Source of the DNA: UBA1858 sp965262455
Lineage (GTDB): Bacteria; Pseudomonadota; Gammaproteobacteria; UBA4575
Assembly: GCA_965262455.1 (NCBI GenBank)
Contig: CBDHFH010000008.1
Span: 434,001 to 498,000 of the forward strand
Direction of reading: 5' to 3'
DNA length: 64,000 nt
In this document: in pieces, positions 53,661 through 61,136 of the stretch
How positions within the stretch are numbered: the stretch's first letter is position 1
How the letters are laid out: each line of letters begins with the position of its first letter
Made by a program: the position numbers and the translations under genes
The notes under the pieces: model-generated
What the model saw: only the letters and a program-made list of their open reading frames with translations
Databases searched by the model: none
What the model was told of the DNA's origin: nothing

Positions 53661-56621
53661 ATGTTAGTTAAATGGACAAAAAGCATACAGGCATGTCTAT
53701 TGGCAATTATTAGTGGTGTTACCAGCCTCACAATATTAACGGGTTGCGGCGGTGGTGCAGGTGAAGACGGCGTCATTATCAATGGTGATTTTGCCATTGT
53801 TTATGCGCAACGAAATACCGAGGCACTGGGTAATCCCACTGATGGCGTTCGCTTCTCTCCGGGCGGAGATCTCTATATGAAGAGTGTGTCTGCGCCGTTG
53901 TCTGAATCAACTAACTTAACCGCTTCTTACACTCAAGGTCGTGGTGATGTGTCTGATCCTGAGGTGAATTTTAATGCGACAAAAGTCGTATTTGCGATGC
54001 GTGGCCCCAGCGATACTACATTTAATATTTGGGAAATTAACTTACAAGCCAATACTATGTCGCGTTTAATTCAGGATACCACGATTGCAGAAGCGGCTAA
54101 CGATGTAGACCCTGCATATTTGCCTGATGGCCGTATTGTATTTTCATCCAGTCGACAAAAAACGACTCAACAAAAAATGCTTGAGGAGAATGTTGAACCG
54201 TATACCTATTTAGATGAATACGAGCGGGAACAAACCATTGCATTGCATGTGTTGGATCCTGTTACTCAAGAGATTACACAAATTTCGTTTAACCAAAGTC
54301 ACGATCGTAATGCGACGGTATTAAAGTCAGGCGAAATTATGTACTCACGTTGGGATCACTTCGCCGATAGAAACCATTTCCCTGTGTTTTTTACAAACCC
54401 AGATGGTACCAACTTGTTTGTGCAATATGGTGCGTTCAGTCCAGGTAATAGTTTTTTACATCCACGTGAAATGCCTGATGGCCGTGTGATGACTTCGTTA
54501 ATGCCTTTATCCGGCACTAATGAAGCCGGTGCCATTATGTTGTTAGATGTTAAAAATTATTCAGATGCATGTGAGCCAATACCTGGTCGACCACAGAACT
54601 GTAATGGTCAAACAAAGGTACAGTTAACTGATTTGACTGTTAACTACGATGATTCATTTTCACCTGGTGGACGCTTTACAACGCCTTATCCGCTTTGGGA
54701 TGGTACCAATCGTGCTTTGGTTTCATTTAGACCTGCACCACCCAACCCAACCACAGTCACTGATCCTATGACGGGTGTGAGTGAATTGGATCAAGGTGTT
54801 CCTGAATACAGTATTTACATGATGGACTTAAGTAATCGAACACTGCGTCCAGTGCATTTAGCGACATCTGGTAAAGCATTGGTGGATCCCATCGCCATTA
54901 TTCCACGTGGCTTAGGTGATACACCAGCAGTGATCGGCGATAAGTTTTTAGATCCTACATTAGTTGCAGAGTCTAATGGCTTGGGCGGAACAGGTATGGG
55001 TGTGTTTAATGTACGCAGTGTTTATGACACAGATGGATTAGACATCATGGGTGATTCTGTTTTAGCGCCAGGTGAGAGCATTCCACGCACGCCAACAGGT
55101 GAACCTGATCTGTTAAAAATGAAAGATCCAACTACATCTGAATTTACTAATCGAGTTGCACGCTTTGTTCGTGTCACGCGTGCCATTCCTACACCACCAG
55201 GCATGATTATGGATGCCATTGGTGAAAGTGAATTTGAGATGCAGGAAATTTTAGGTTACGCACAAATTGAACCGGATGGTTCTTATCGTGTAAAAGTACC
55301 TGCAGACACAGCAGTCGCAATGACAGCCTTGGATATAGAAGGGCGTGCATTTCAAACACATACTAACTGGTTGCAACTACGTCCAGGTGAAACGCGCACA
55401 TGTAATGGATGTCATTCACCGCGTCGTGCTACACAGCCACTGAATTCAGCACCGATTGCTGGCAGCCATGCAATGAATTTAAATAATTGGGCGGTTGCAT
55501 CAGGTGACACTATGGCTGACACGCGAGCGAATAACGATCCTACCTCAGGTGATTTGCAACCTAACATTACTTATACGCCAGTATGGGCGGCCATTAGTGT
55601 GGGTGGTGTTCAACAAACGATTATTTCATACGATGATTTAGATACACCGCCACCAGTGGCACCGAATGGTCGTATTCGCATTAACTATGAAGAACATATC
55701 CAACCGGTGTGGGACAAAGTACGTCCCGATGTGTTAGGTGCATGTAGTGCTGCAGGTGCTGTTGGTGATGGCGGGTGTACTTGTACTAACTGTCATAACA
55801 ACGCATTACTTGCTAATGAAGCAGTATCTGCAGGCTTAACATTAGAAGGCGGCCTTGGTGGTCTGGGTGGCCGTATAATTTCCTATGATCAGTTACTCAT
55901 TGGTACGTTTGAAAAAGATGCTTTTGGTCAACCGCTTCCTCCTGTTGTGCAAGATGGTGAAGTTGTTTTCTTGCGAGAAGAACCACTTGTGTCTGTTGGA
56001 GGATCTGCCAATAGCTCGCGTACCAGTCATTTAATAGAAACGATTTATCACGAAAAATTACGTGCTGATGCTGATCATACCTTGGGTGCATTGGATCACA
56101 GTCGCTTTATCAATGAATCTGAGAAGCGTTTGGTCACAGAGTGGGTAGATATTGGTGCGCAATACATCAATGACCCATTTGAATTCGATGGTGTGAATTA
56201 CAAAGTTAAAGCCAACTTATTATCTAACGAAGGTGTCAGTCAAGCGCAATTTAACAGTGCTGTTCATCCACGTTTAATGGCCGACTGTCAGTCATGTCAT
56301 AAGCCAAGTGAAGATAGTAACAACGTTACTAATCCATCCAGTGGACAAAATCGTTTTGTGCTAACAGGTAATGAAAGCGGTGACTTTAATGTCACTGTCG
56401 CAATGATTAATGATTTATGTACGCCAGTGAATAATGATTTATTACGACGTCCTATTTCAGATAACGTTGCGCCAAATTTGGCACATCCACAAGTGCTTGT
56501 TAATCCTAATAATCCGGGCGGAGCCACTCGACCGGTATTAATAGACACTAGTCCGAATTCCACTTATGGGGTGATATTGAACTGGATTACAGTAGGTGCT
56601 GCAAATAACCCAACTTGTTAA
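53661..56621 (+). CDS. HzsA-related multiheme beta-propeller lipoprotein
   Basis: From the ATG at 53661 (GGAG about 10 bp before; an in-frame TTG lies upstream) the protein has 986 residues. A lipobox LTGC with Cys29 and Gly at +2 predicts an outer-membrane lipoprotein. The first ~400 residues look like a PD40/TolB-type beta-propeller (VRFSPGGDLYM, DPEVNFNATKVVFAMRG, DVDPAYLPDGRIVFSSSR). Three heme motifs follow: CNGCH at 581, CTNCH at 708 and CQSCH at 876. This plan matches proteins related to the hydrazine synthase alpha subunit, which are widespread outside anammox bacteria and of unknown activity. The other hydrazine synthase genes are absent. Confidence 0.82.
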   Translation: MLVKWTKSIQACLLAIISGVTSLTILTGCGGGAGEDGVIINGDFAIVYAQRNTEALGNPTDGVRFSPGGDLYMKSVSAPLSESTNLTASYTQGRGDVSDPEVNFNATKVVFAMRGPSDTTFNIWEINLQANTMSRLIQDTTIAEAANDVDPAYLPDGRIVFSSSRQKTTQQKMLEENVEPYTYLDEYEREQTIALHVLDPVTQEITQISFNQSHDRNATVLKSGEIMYSRWDHFADRNHFPVFFTNPDGTNLFVQYGAFSPGNSFLHPREMPDGRVMTSLMPLSGTNEAGAIMLLDVKNYSDACEPIPGRPQNCNGQTKVQLTDLTVNYDDSFSPGGRFTTPYPLWDGTNRALVSFRPAPPNPTTVTDPMTGVSELDQGVPEYSIYMMDLSNRTLRPVHLATSGKALVDPIAIIPRGLGDTPAVIGDKFLDPTLVAESNGLGGTGMGVFNVRSVYDTDGLDIMGDSVLAPGESIPRTPTGEPDLLKMKDPTTSEFTNRVARFVRVTRAIPTPPGMIMDAIGESEFEMQEILGYAQIEPDGSYRVKVPADTAVAMTALDIEGRAFQTHTNWLQLRPGETRTCNGCHSPRRATQPLNSAPIAGSHAMNLNNWAVASGDTMADTRANNDPTSGDLQPNITYTPVWAAISVGGVQQTIISYDDLDTPPPVAPNGRIRINYEEHIQPVWDKVRPDVLGACSAAGAVGDGGCTCTNCHNNALLANEAVSAGLTLEGGLGGLGGRIISYDQLLIGTFEKDAFGQPLPPVVQDGEVVFLREEPLVSVGGSANSSRTSHLIETIYHEKLRADADHTLGALDHSRFINESEKRLVTEWVDIGAQYINDPFEFDGVNYKVKANLLSNEGVSQAQFNSAVHPRLMADCQSCHKPSEDSNNVTNPSSGQNRFVLTGNESGDFNVTVAMINDLCTPVNNDLLRRPISDNVAPNLAHPQVLVNPNNPGGATRPVLIDTSPNSTYGVILNWITVGAANNPTC

Positions 56622-56647
56622 ATATTAATTAGTTACGGAGCAAAACC

Positions 56648-57187
56648 GTGATCAAGAAGCGGCGATTTGCGTCGCTCGCAGCGATGCTAATCATGTTGAA
56701 TGGATGTGACAACGTCTCCACGGAAGACGATCCTGGTAGCGTGGCAGATTTATGTGCAAACATTTTTAGTCTGTGTATCAATCCCATTTTGCAAGGACCG
56801 ATTGGATCCAGTGCAGTCAGTTGTGCTGACAGTGCATGTCATACCTCTGGTGGTTCGGGAGGTGGATTTATATTAATTCAGAATGCGGCGTTAGGTTCTA
56901 CTGATGAAGCATTTAACTTCAATTCTGCACAAGCATTCATTAATGCAGCAAGTCCTTCACAAAGTAAGTTATTAGCTGAGCCCTTGGTTGGTGATGGCGG
57001 AGTGGCATCAATTGGTCCTCATGGTGGTGGAGATATTTTTGCCAGTACCTCGGCGACTTGTTATCAAGAAATTCTTAATTGGGCAAGTAGACCGAATGGT
57101 ACATGCCTTGCGAGTTGTACTGTCCTCACCCCCACGGGAGGGTCTGGGCAACTTGTTCCTGCTGATTTAACCAGCTGCGCGCCTTAA
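56648..57187 (+). CDS. CX4CH cytochrome-like lipoprotein
   Basis: The 179-residue protein starts at GTG 56648 with a GGAG site. Its lipobox is LNGC (Cys20), with Asp-Asn at +2/+3, which in E. coli would retain it in the inner membrane. CADSACH at 59-65 is a CX4CH heme c motif, and PHGGG followed by CYQEILNWA resembles the distal part of planctomycete-type heme domains. At least five other cysteines are present. It lies 26 bp after the HzsA-like gene and probably works with it. No precise family name is known to me. Confidence 0.7.
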   Translation: MIKKRRFASLAAMLIMLNGCDNVSTEDDPGSVADLCANIFSLCINPILQGPIGSSAVSCADSACHTSGGSGGGFILIQNAALGSTDEAFNFNSAQAFINAASPSQSKLLAEPLVGDGGVASIGPHGGGDIFASTSATCYQEILNWASRPNGTCLASCTVLTPTGGSGQLVPADLTSCAP

Positions 57188-57197
57188 TTTAAAAAAT

Positions 57198-57983
57198 ATG
57201 AATAGCTTCATGGATAGTTACGCTTACAACTCAACAATAACTCACTTAAAACATGTGATTTTACTGTTTGTGATTGCCATCACAAACATGTCTGTTGTTC
57301 ATGCGGAAAAAGATTATCAAATGGTACAGGTTGCCGACCCTTATATTGAAATGCACACCGGGCCGGGTCGTGGCTTTCCAATTTTTCATGTTGTTGATCG
57401 TCATGCATGGATTGAAATTATTAAACGCAAAACAGATTGGTTCAAAGTAAGAACTGAGAAAGGTAAAACCGGTTGGGTTGAGCGTTCGCAAATGGAACGC
57501 ACATTGACTGAAGCGGGCACTAAAAAAAGTTTTCGTGATGTATTGATTAGTGATTATTTAAGTCGACGTATTGAGTTTGGTGTATCTGGCGGTGACTTCT
57601 CTGGTGATCCTATCGTGATTGCACGACTCGGTTATAAGTTTACTGAAAATATTTTATTGGAATTTTCCTATGGCGAAGTTGCGGGTGACTTCTCCAGTTC
57701 AGATGTTTACAGCCTTAATCTCGTTTCAACACCATTTCCAAAATGGCGTGTCAGTCCTAATTTCACTATAGGTTATGGCAGGTTTGAAAACACACCAAGA
57801 GCCACCTTGGTTGATGCAGAAGACACAGATTCAGATTTGGCCAATGCGGGTATCGGGGCAAGATTTTATATTACTGAAAGATTTTTTATTCGAGCGGATT
57901 ATCGTCGTTATGTGGTGCTGTCAAGTGATGATGAAAATGATGACTTTGATGAAGTAACCGGCGGCGTGGCATTTTTCTTTTAA
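57198..57983 (+). CDS. SH3-domain outer membrane beta-barrel protein
   Basis: The 261-residue precursor has a signal peptide ending VVHA, then a bacterial SH3 domain (VADPYIEMHTGPGRGFPIFHVVDRH, GWVERSQME; about residues 45-100). An eight-strand-type barrel follows (RIEFGVSGGDFSGD... FFIRADYRRYVV) and ends in Phe-Phe-Phe. An SH3 domain placed on the periplasmic side of a barrel suggests docking to peptidoglycan or to a partner. It follows the CX4CH gene by 10 bp. Confidence 0.78.
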   Translation: MNSFMDSYAYNSTITHLKHVILLFVIAITNMSVVHAEKDYQMVQVADPYIEMHTGPGRGFPIFHVVDRHAWIEIIKRKTDWFKVRTEKGKTGWVERSQMERTLTEAGTKKSFRDVLISDYLSRRIEFGVSGGDFSGDPIVIARLGYKFTENILLEFSYGEVAGDFSSSDVYSLNLVSTPFPKWRVSPNFTIGYGRFENTPRATLVDAEDTDSDLANAGIGARFYITERFFIRADYRRYVVLSSDDENDDFDEVTGGVAFFF

Positions 57984-58001
57984 GTAAAGAAGGAATTAAT
58001 T

Positions 58002-58628
58002 ATGAAATGGATATCAATATTACTGCTGATGATATTAGGCATGACTAGCGTAATAGCAGAGCAAGAGCAGGAAGAACAAGAGCAGGTCATCAAGCCTGAT
58101 ATTTTCCGGCGTGACATTGTTGTGCCAAAAATTGATACCGAAGATTTTGAAATTACAGCCTTCTATGGCGTGTTAGATGTAGAAGATTTTGGTTCAGAGC
58201 CCGTGTATGGCATTCGTGCCGCTTATCATGTGACCGAAGACTTTTTTGTTGAAGCGACTTATGGAGAATCCGAAGTATCAGATGAATCATTTCGTCGGCT
58301 AGGACTACCTTTGTTCCCTCAAGAGACGCAAGACGTTGAATATTACTCATTATCGGTAGGCTACAACATATTTCCAGGTGAAGTATTTCTTGGTAGAAAC
58401 ATTGCCATGAGTAGTGCCTTCTATGTCCTAGCGGGTGTCGGCAATGTTGAATTTATTGATGAAGATGAATTTGCATATCATTTTGGCGCTGGTATAAAAA
58501 TTCTTCCTACTGACTGGTTATCGGCGAGGATTGATTTTAGAGATTACATCTATGAAACAGATCTATTAGGTGAGAATGAATTTACGCATAACTTAGAAGC
58601 CACATTTAACTTGGGAATATTTTTCTGA
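58002..58628 (+). CDS. Outer membrane beta-barrel protein
   Basis: The 208-residue precursor has a signal peptide (ISILLLMILGMTSVIA), a Glu/Gln-rich linker (EQEQEEQEQ) and a small barrel: EITAFYGVLDVEDFGSEPVY, VEYYSLSVGYNIF and a C-terminal NLEATFNLGIFF. It resembles the barrel part of the preceding gene, so the two may be diverged paralogues. No known family name. Confidence 0.75.
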   Translation: MKWISILLLMILGMTSVIAEQEQEEQEQVIKPDIFRRDIVVPKIDTEDFEITAFYGVLDVEDFGSEPVYGIRAAYHVTEDFFVEATYGESEVSDESFRRLGLPLFPQETQDVEYYSLSVGYNIFPGEVFLGRNIAMSSAFYVLAGVGNVEFIDEDEFAYHFGAGIKILPTDWLSARIDFRDYIYETDLLGENEFTHNLEATFNLGIFF

Positions 58629-58667
58629 TCAATATGTATGAATAGAAAATTGATAGGAGGATGTGCC

Positions 58668-59183
58668 ATGACAATTAAACACTCAAGACTCATTTCATTA
58701 ATGCTCGTGATGATCATGGCGTTATGCATAAGCAATAACTCGTTTGCGCGAACAGAACTCGTGGGTAAACCAGCACCTGATTTCACATTACGCAGTGATC
58801 AGGGTGACAACAAAAAATTAAGTGAATATAGAGGTAAGGTTGTATTAATAAATTTCTGGGCATCTTGGTGCGGCCCATGTCAACAGGAATTACCAAAGTT
58901 AGCTGAGTTAAAAGACCTGCATGATGTAAGAGATTTTGAATTGCTGTCAATTAACATTGATGAAGAGCCTGAAAAAGCACTCAGGTTGGCTAAAAAAGTA
59001 GGTATTAACTTTCCTGTGCTTTTCGATGAAGAAAAACAAGTCAGTAAATTGTATGACATTGATGCCATGCCGATGACGGTACTAATTGATAGGAACGGTG
59101 ATGTGCGTTTTTTACATCGCGGCTATAAGGAAAGTTATTTAGGGTTATATCAACAACAAATCAAGAAACTAAAGTTTGAATAA
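58668..59183 (+). CDS. TlpA-family exported thioredoxin
   Basis: A perfect AGGAGG seven bases upstream fixes the start at ATG 58668, giving 171 residues; the in-frame ATG at 58638 is less likely. A signal peptide (LMLVMIMALCISNNSFA) precedes the thioredoxin domain with active site WASWCGPCQQE and cis-Pro loop AMPMTVLID. It probably reduces cysteines of the exported cluster proteins, for example CXXCH sites or the DUF4266 cysteines. TlpA-DUF4266-DUF3570 is a recurrent gene trio. Confidence 0.88.
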   Translation: MTIKHSRLISLMLVMIMALCISNNSFARTELVGKPAPDFTLRSDQGDNKKLSEYRGKVVLINFWASWCGPCQQELPKLAELKDLHDVRDFELLSINIDEEPEKALRLAKKVGINFPVLFDEEKQVSKLYDIDAMPMTVLIDRNGDVRFLHRGYKESYLGLYQQQIKKLKFE

Positions 59184-59186
59184 GCA

Positions 59187-59417
59187 ATGAAGCGGCACTT
59201 ATTAATCATACTTGTTATTACATTAGGTCTGACGGCATGTAGCGTCAAACCTATTGAGCCATGGGTAGCGCCGTATGAGCGTGAACACCTGGCTGATCCA
59301 ATTATGGATCCAAATCGAGATGCGATATTTAGTGCATTCAGACAACATGTTCACGAAACGCGTGAAGCTGCAAAAGGTGCCGGTGCTGCACAGGGAAGTG
59401 GATGTGGGTGTAATTAA
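59187..59417 (+). CDS. DUF4266 lipoprotein
   Basis: The 76-residue protein has lipobox LTAC (Cys18, Ser at +2, so outer membrane), a WVAPYEREHLADPIMDP core and a flexible Gly/Ala tail ending GSGCGCN. The CxC tail is typical of DUF4266 and could bind a metal or be a TlpA substrate. The next gene begins within its 3' end. Function unknown. Confidence 0.88.
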   Translation: MKRHLLIILVITLGLTACSVKPIEPWVAPYEREHLADPIMDPNRDAIFSAFRQHVHETREAAKGAGAAQGSGCGCN

Positions 59418-60540
59418 CGACATATATAAGCTAATCATACTTGTATCATTATGCTTGGTATTACATGTAATGTGGTCTGCAAATGTATTTGCTGCTTCAT
59501 TGCCAGAAGATCGTGCTGATATTCAATATCATTACTATGATGGCGGTGGAGTAGAAGTCGATGGTGCCACAGTACTTGTACGTAAAAGTTTTGCACAAAA
59601 GTTTTCCGTGTATGGAAAATATCATCAAGACAGCATTAGCGGCGCTTCACCTGATGTATTAGCCGGTGCAAGTCGATACTCAGAAGATCGCGATGAATAT
59701 ACGATTGGCGCAAATTATATTCATGACAATACCTTAATGTCTGCGTTCTACACATATAGTGATGAAAATGATTACGAAGCGAATACAGCTGGCTTTGATA
59801 TTTCGCATGATATGTTTGGTGATCTCACGACTGTCGGTTTAGGTTTCTCATATGGTGACGACACAATTATGCGTGTTGATGCGCCCGAATTTGAAGAAGA
59901 CTTAAGGCGTTATCAATATCGTGTGTCTTTGTCGCAGATATTAACTAAAACCATTCGAGCTGATATTTCCTATGAAGCCACTGTTGAAGATGGTTTTTTA
60001 AATAATCCTTATCGGTTTGTCATTATCGGCAATGTCCCGCAAGGACTTGGTTCAGAAGTTTACCCGGGCACGCGCACAAGCCAAGCAACAGCTGTCAGTG
60101 CAACTAAATACTGGCAATTTAAAGGTGCAACAACATTGGGTTATCGCTACTTCCGTGATACCTGGGATATCACTGCGCATACTGTTGACTTTGTATATTC
60201 ACAATACTTCGGTGATCGCTGGCTAGCCGACTTGTTCTTGCGTTACTACACTCAAGATGCAGCAGACTTTTATAGTAATAATTTTGCTGTGGCGCGTAAT
60301 TATATGGCACGTGATAAAGAGTTGAGTAGTTTTGATAATTACTCTGTCGGTGCAAAAGTGAGTTATAAGATATTTGATGAATATTCTAACTTCAATAACG
60401 GTACGCTTAATTTTTCCGCTGAGTATATTGACTATGAATATGATGATTACAGTGGGATAGATGATTTTTCACAAATTACTGACGATCCTTATTCATTCGA
60501 TGCGGCAGTTGTTCAGGTATTTTTTTCAGTTCGCTATTAG
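59404..60540 (+). CDS. DUF3570 outer membrane protein with ApbE-type flavinylation motif
   Basis: The best start is GTG 59404, seven bases after AGGGA and inside the end of the DUF4266 gene. Longer in-frame starts back to 59275 lack a ribosome site and would precede the signal peptide. The 378-residue precursor has the signal LIILVSLCLVLHVMWSANVFAA. Then comes DIQYHYYDGGGVEVDGATVLVRK, and DSISGASPD near residues 76-84, which fits the D-x-x-[ST]-G-A-[ST] sequence that ApbE flavinylates. The rest alternates aromatic beta strands (YTIGANYIHDN, LTTVGLGFSYG, AAVVQVFFSVRY) as in a barrel of about 14-16 strands. Confidence 0.85.
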   Translation: MGVINDIYKLIILVSLCLVLHVMWSANVFAASLPEDRADIQYHYYDGGGVEVDGATVLVRKSFAQKFSVYGKYHQDSISGASPDVLAGASRYSEDRDEYTIGANYIHDNTLMSAFYTYSDENDYEANTAGFDISHDMFGDLTTVGLGFSYGDDTIMRVDAPEFEEDLRRYQYRVSLSQILTKTIRADISYEATVEDGFLNNPYRFVIIGNVPQGLGSEVYPGTRTSQATAVSATKYWQFKGATTLGYRYFRDTWDITAHTVDFVYSQYFGDRWLADLFLRYYTQDAADFYSNNFAVARNYMARDKELSSFDNYSVGAKVSYKIFDEYSNFNNGTLNFSAEYIDYEYDDYSGIDDFSQITDDPYSFDAAVVQVFFSVRY

Positions 60541-60572
60541 TGATGCATAAGGAAACATAAAAGGGGGTCAAT

Positions 60573-61112
60573 ATGGCAATGAGATTAATCATATTTTTTG
60601 TAACTGCATTAATTACAGGCAGTGTGATCGCTGCAACGCAATCAGAATCAAATTTAGATAATGAATTTAAGTCATTAGATGGGCGTGTGCAGACATTGAA
60701 AAAAGAAGTGTTGGAGATAAATCGTGATTTATATGTATTAGAGGAAGAATTACTCTTCCCGGCTAATACACAAATTGCGGTGTTTATTTCGGTAGATGTC
60801 GGTGATTTTTTTGATCTTGATTCAGTGCAGTTGAAGCTTGATGACAAAGTCGTAGCAAATTACTTGTATACAAAACAAGAAGTCGACGCCTTGCATCGTG
60901 GTGGTGTGCAACAACTCTATATAGGGAATATTACTAGTGGAGAGCATGAACTGATTGCACTATTTGTTGGTAAAGGTCCAAATGGTCGAGATTATCGTCG
61001 TGGTGCCAATGTTGTTGTTGAAAAAGGGCTGGGTGCTAAATATTTAGAATTAAAAATCTCTGATCGATCAATTAAAAAACAACCAGAGTTTGTGATTAAA
61101 GAATGGCAATAG
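60573..61112 (+). CDS. Exported coiled-coil protein of the ApbE cluster
   Basis: A strong AAGGGGG site precedes the ATG. The 179-residue protein has a signal peptide (LIIFFVTALITGSVIA). A short coiled coil (NEFKSLDGRVQTLKKEVLEINRDLYVLEEEL compressed to about residues 28-58) leads to a beta-sandwich-like domain with TQIAVFISVDVGDFFDLDSV and GGVQQLYIGNITSGEHELIA. That pattern resembles small peptidoglycan- or lipid-surface domains (PEGA-like). No family name recognised. Confidence 0.7.
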   Translation: MAMRLIIFFVTALITGSVIAATQSESNLDNEFKSLDGRVQTLKKEVLEINRDLYVLEEELLFPANTQIAVFISVDVGDFFDLDSVQLKLDDKVVANYLYTKQEVDALHRGGVQQLYIGNITSGEHELIALFVGKGPNGRDYRRGANVVVEKGLGAKYLELKISDRSIKKQPEFVIKEWQ

Positions 61113-61136
61113 TCATCGCCTTTAAGGTTGTTCGCT

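Noticed and set aside
53661..56621. Hydrazine synthase and anammox metabolism
   Set aside because: Only a distant HzsA-like plan is present. No HzsB/HzsC partners, hydrazine dehydrogenase or other anammox genes are visible, and the rest of the window is gammaproteobacterial.
59275..59403. Extended N-terminus of the DUF3570 protein
   Set aside because: The extension overlaps the DUF4266 gene, is not signal-like, and a well-spaced ribosome site supports GTG 59404.
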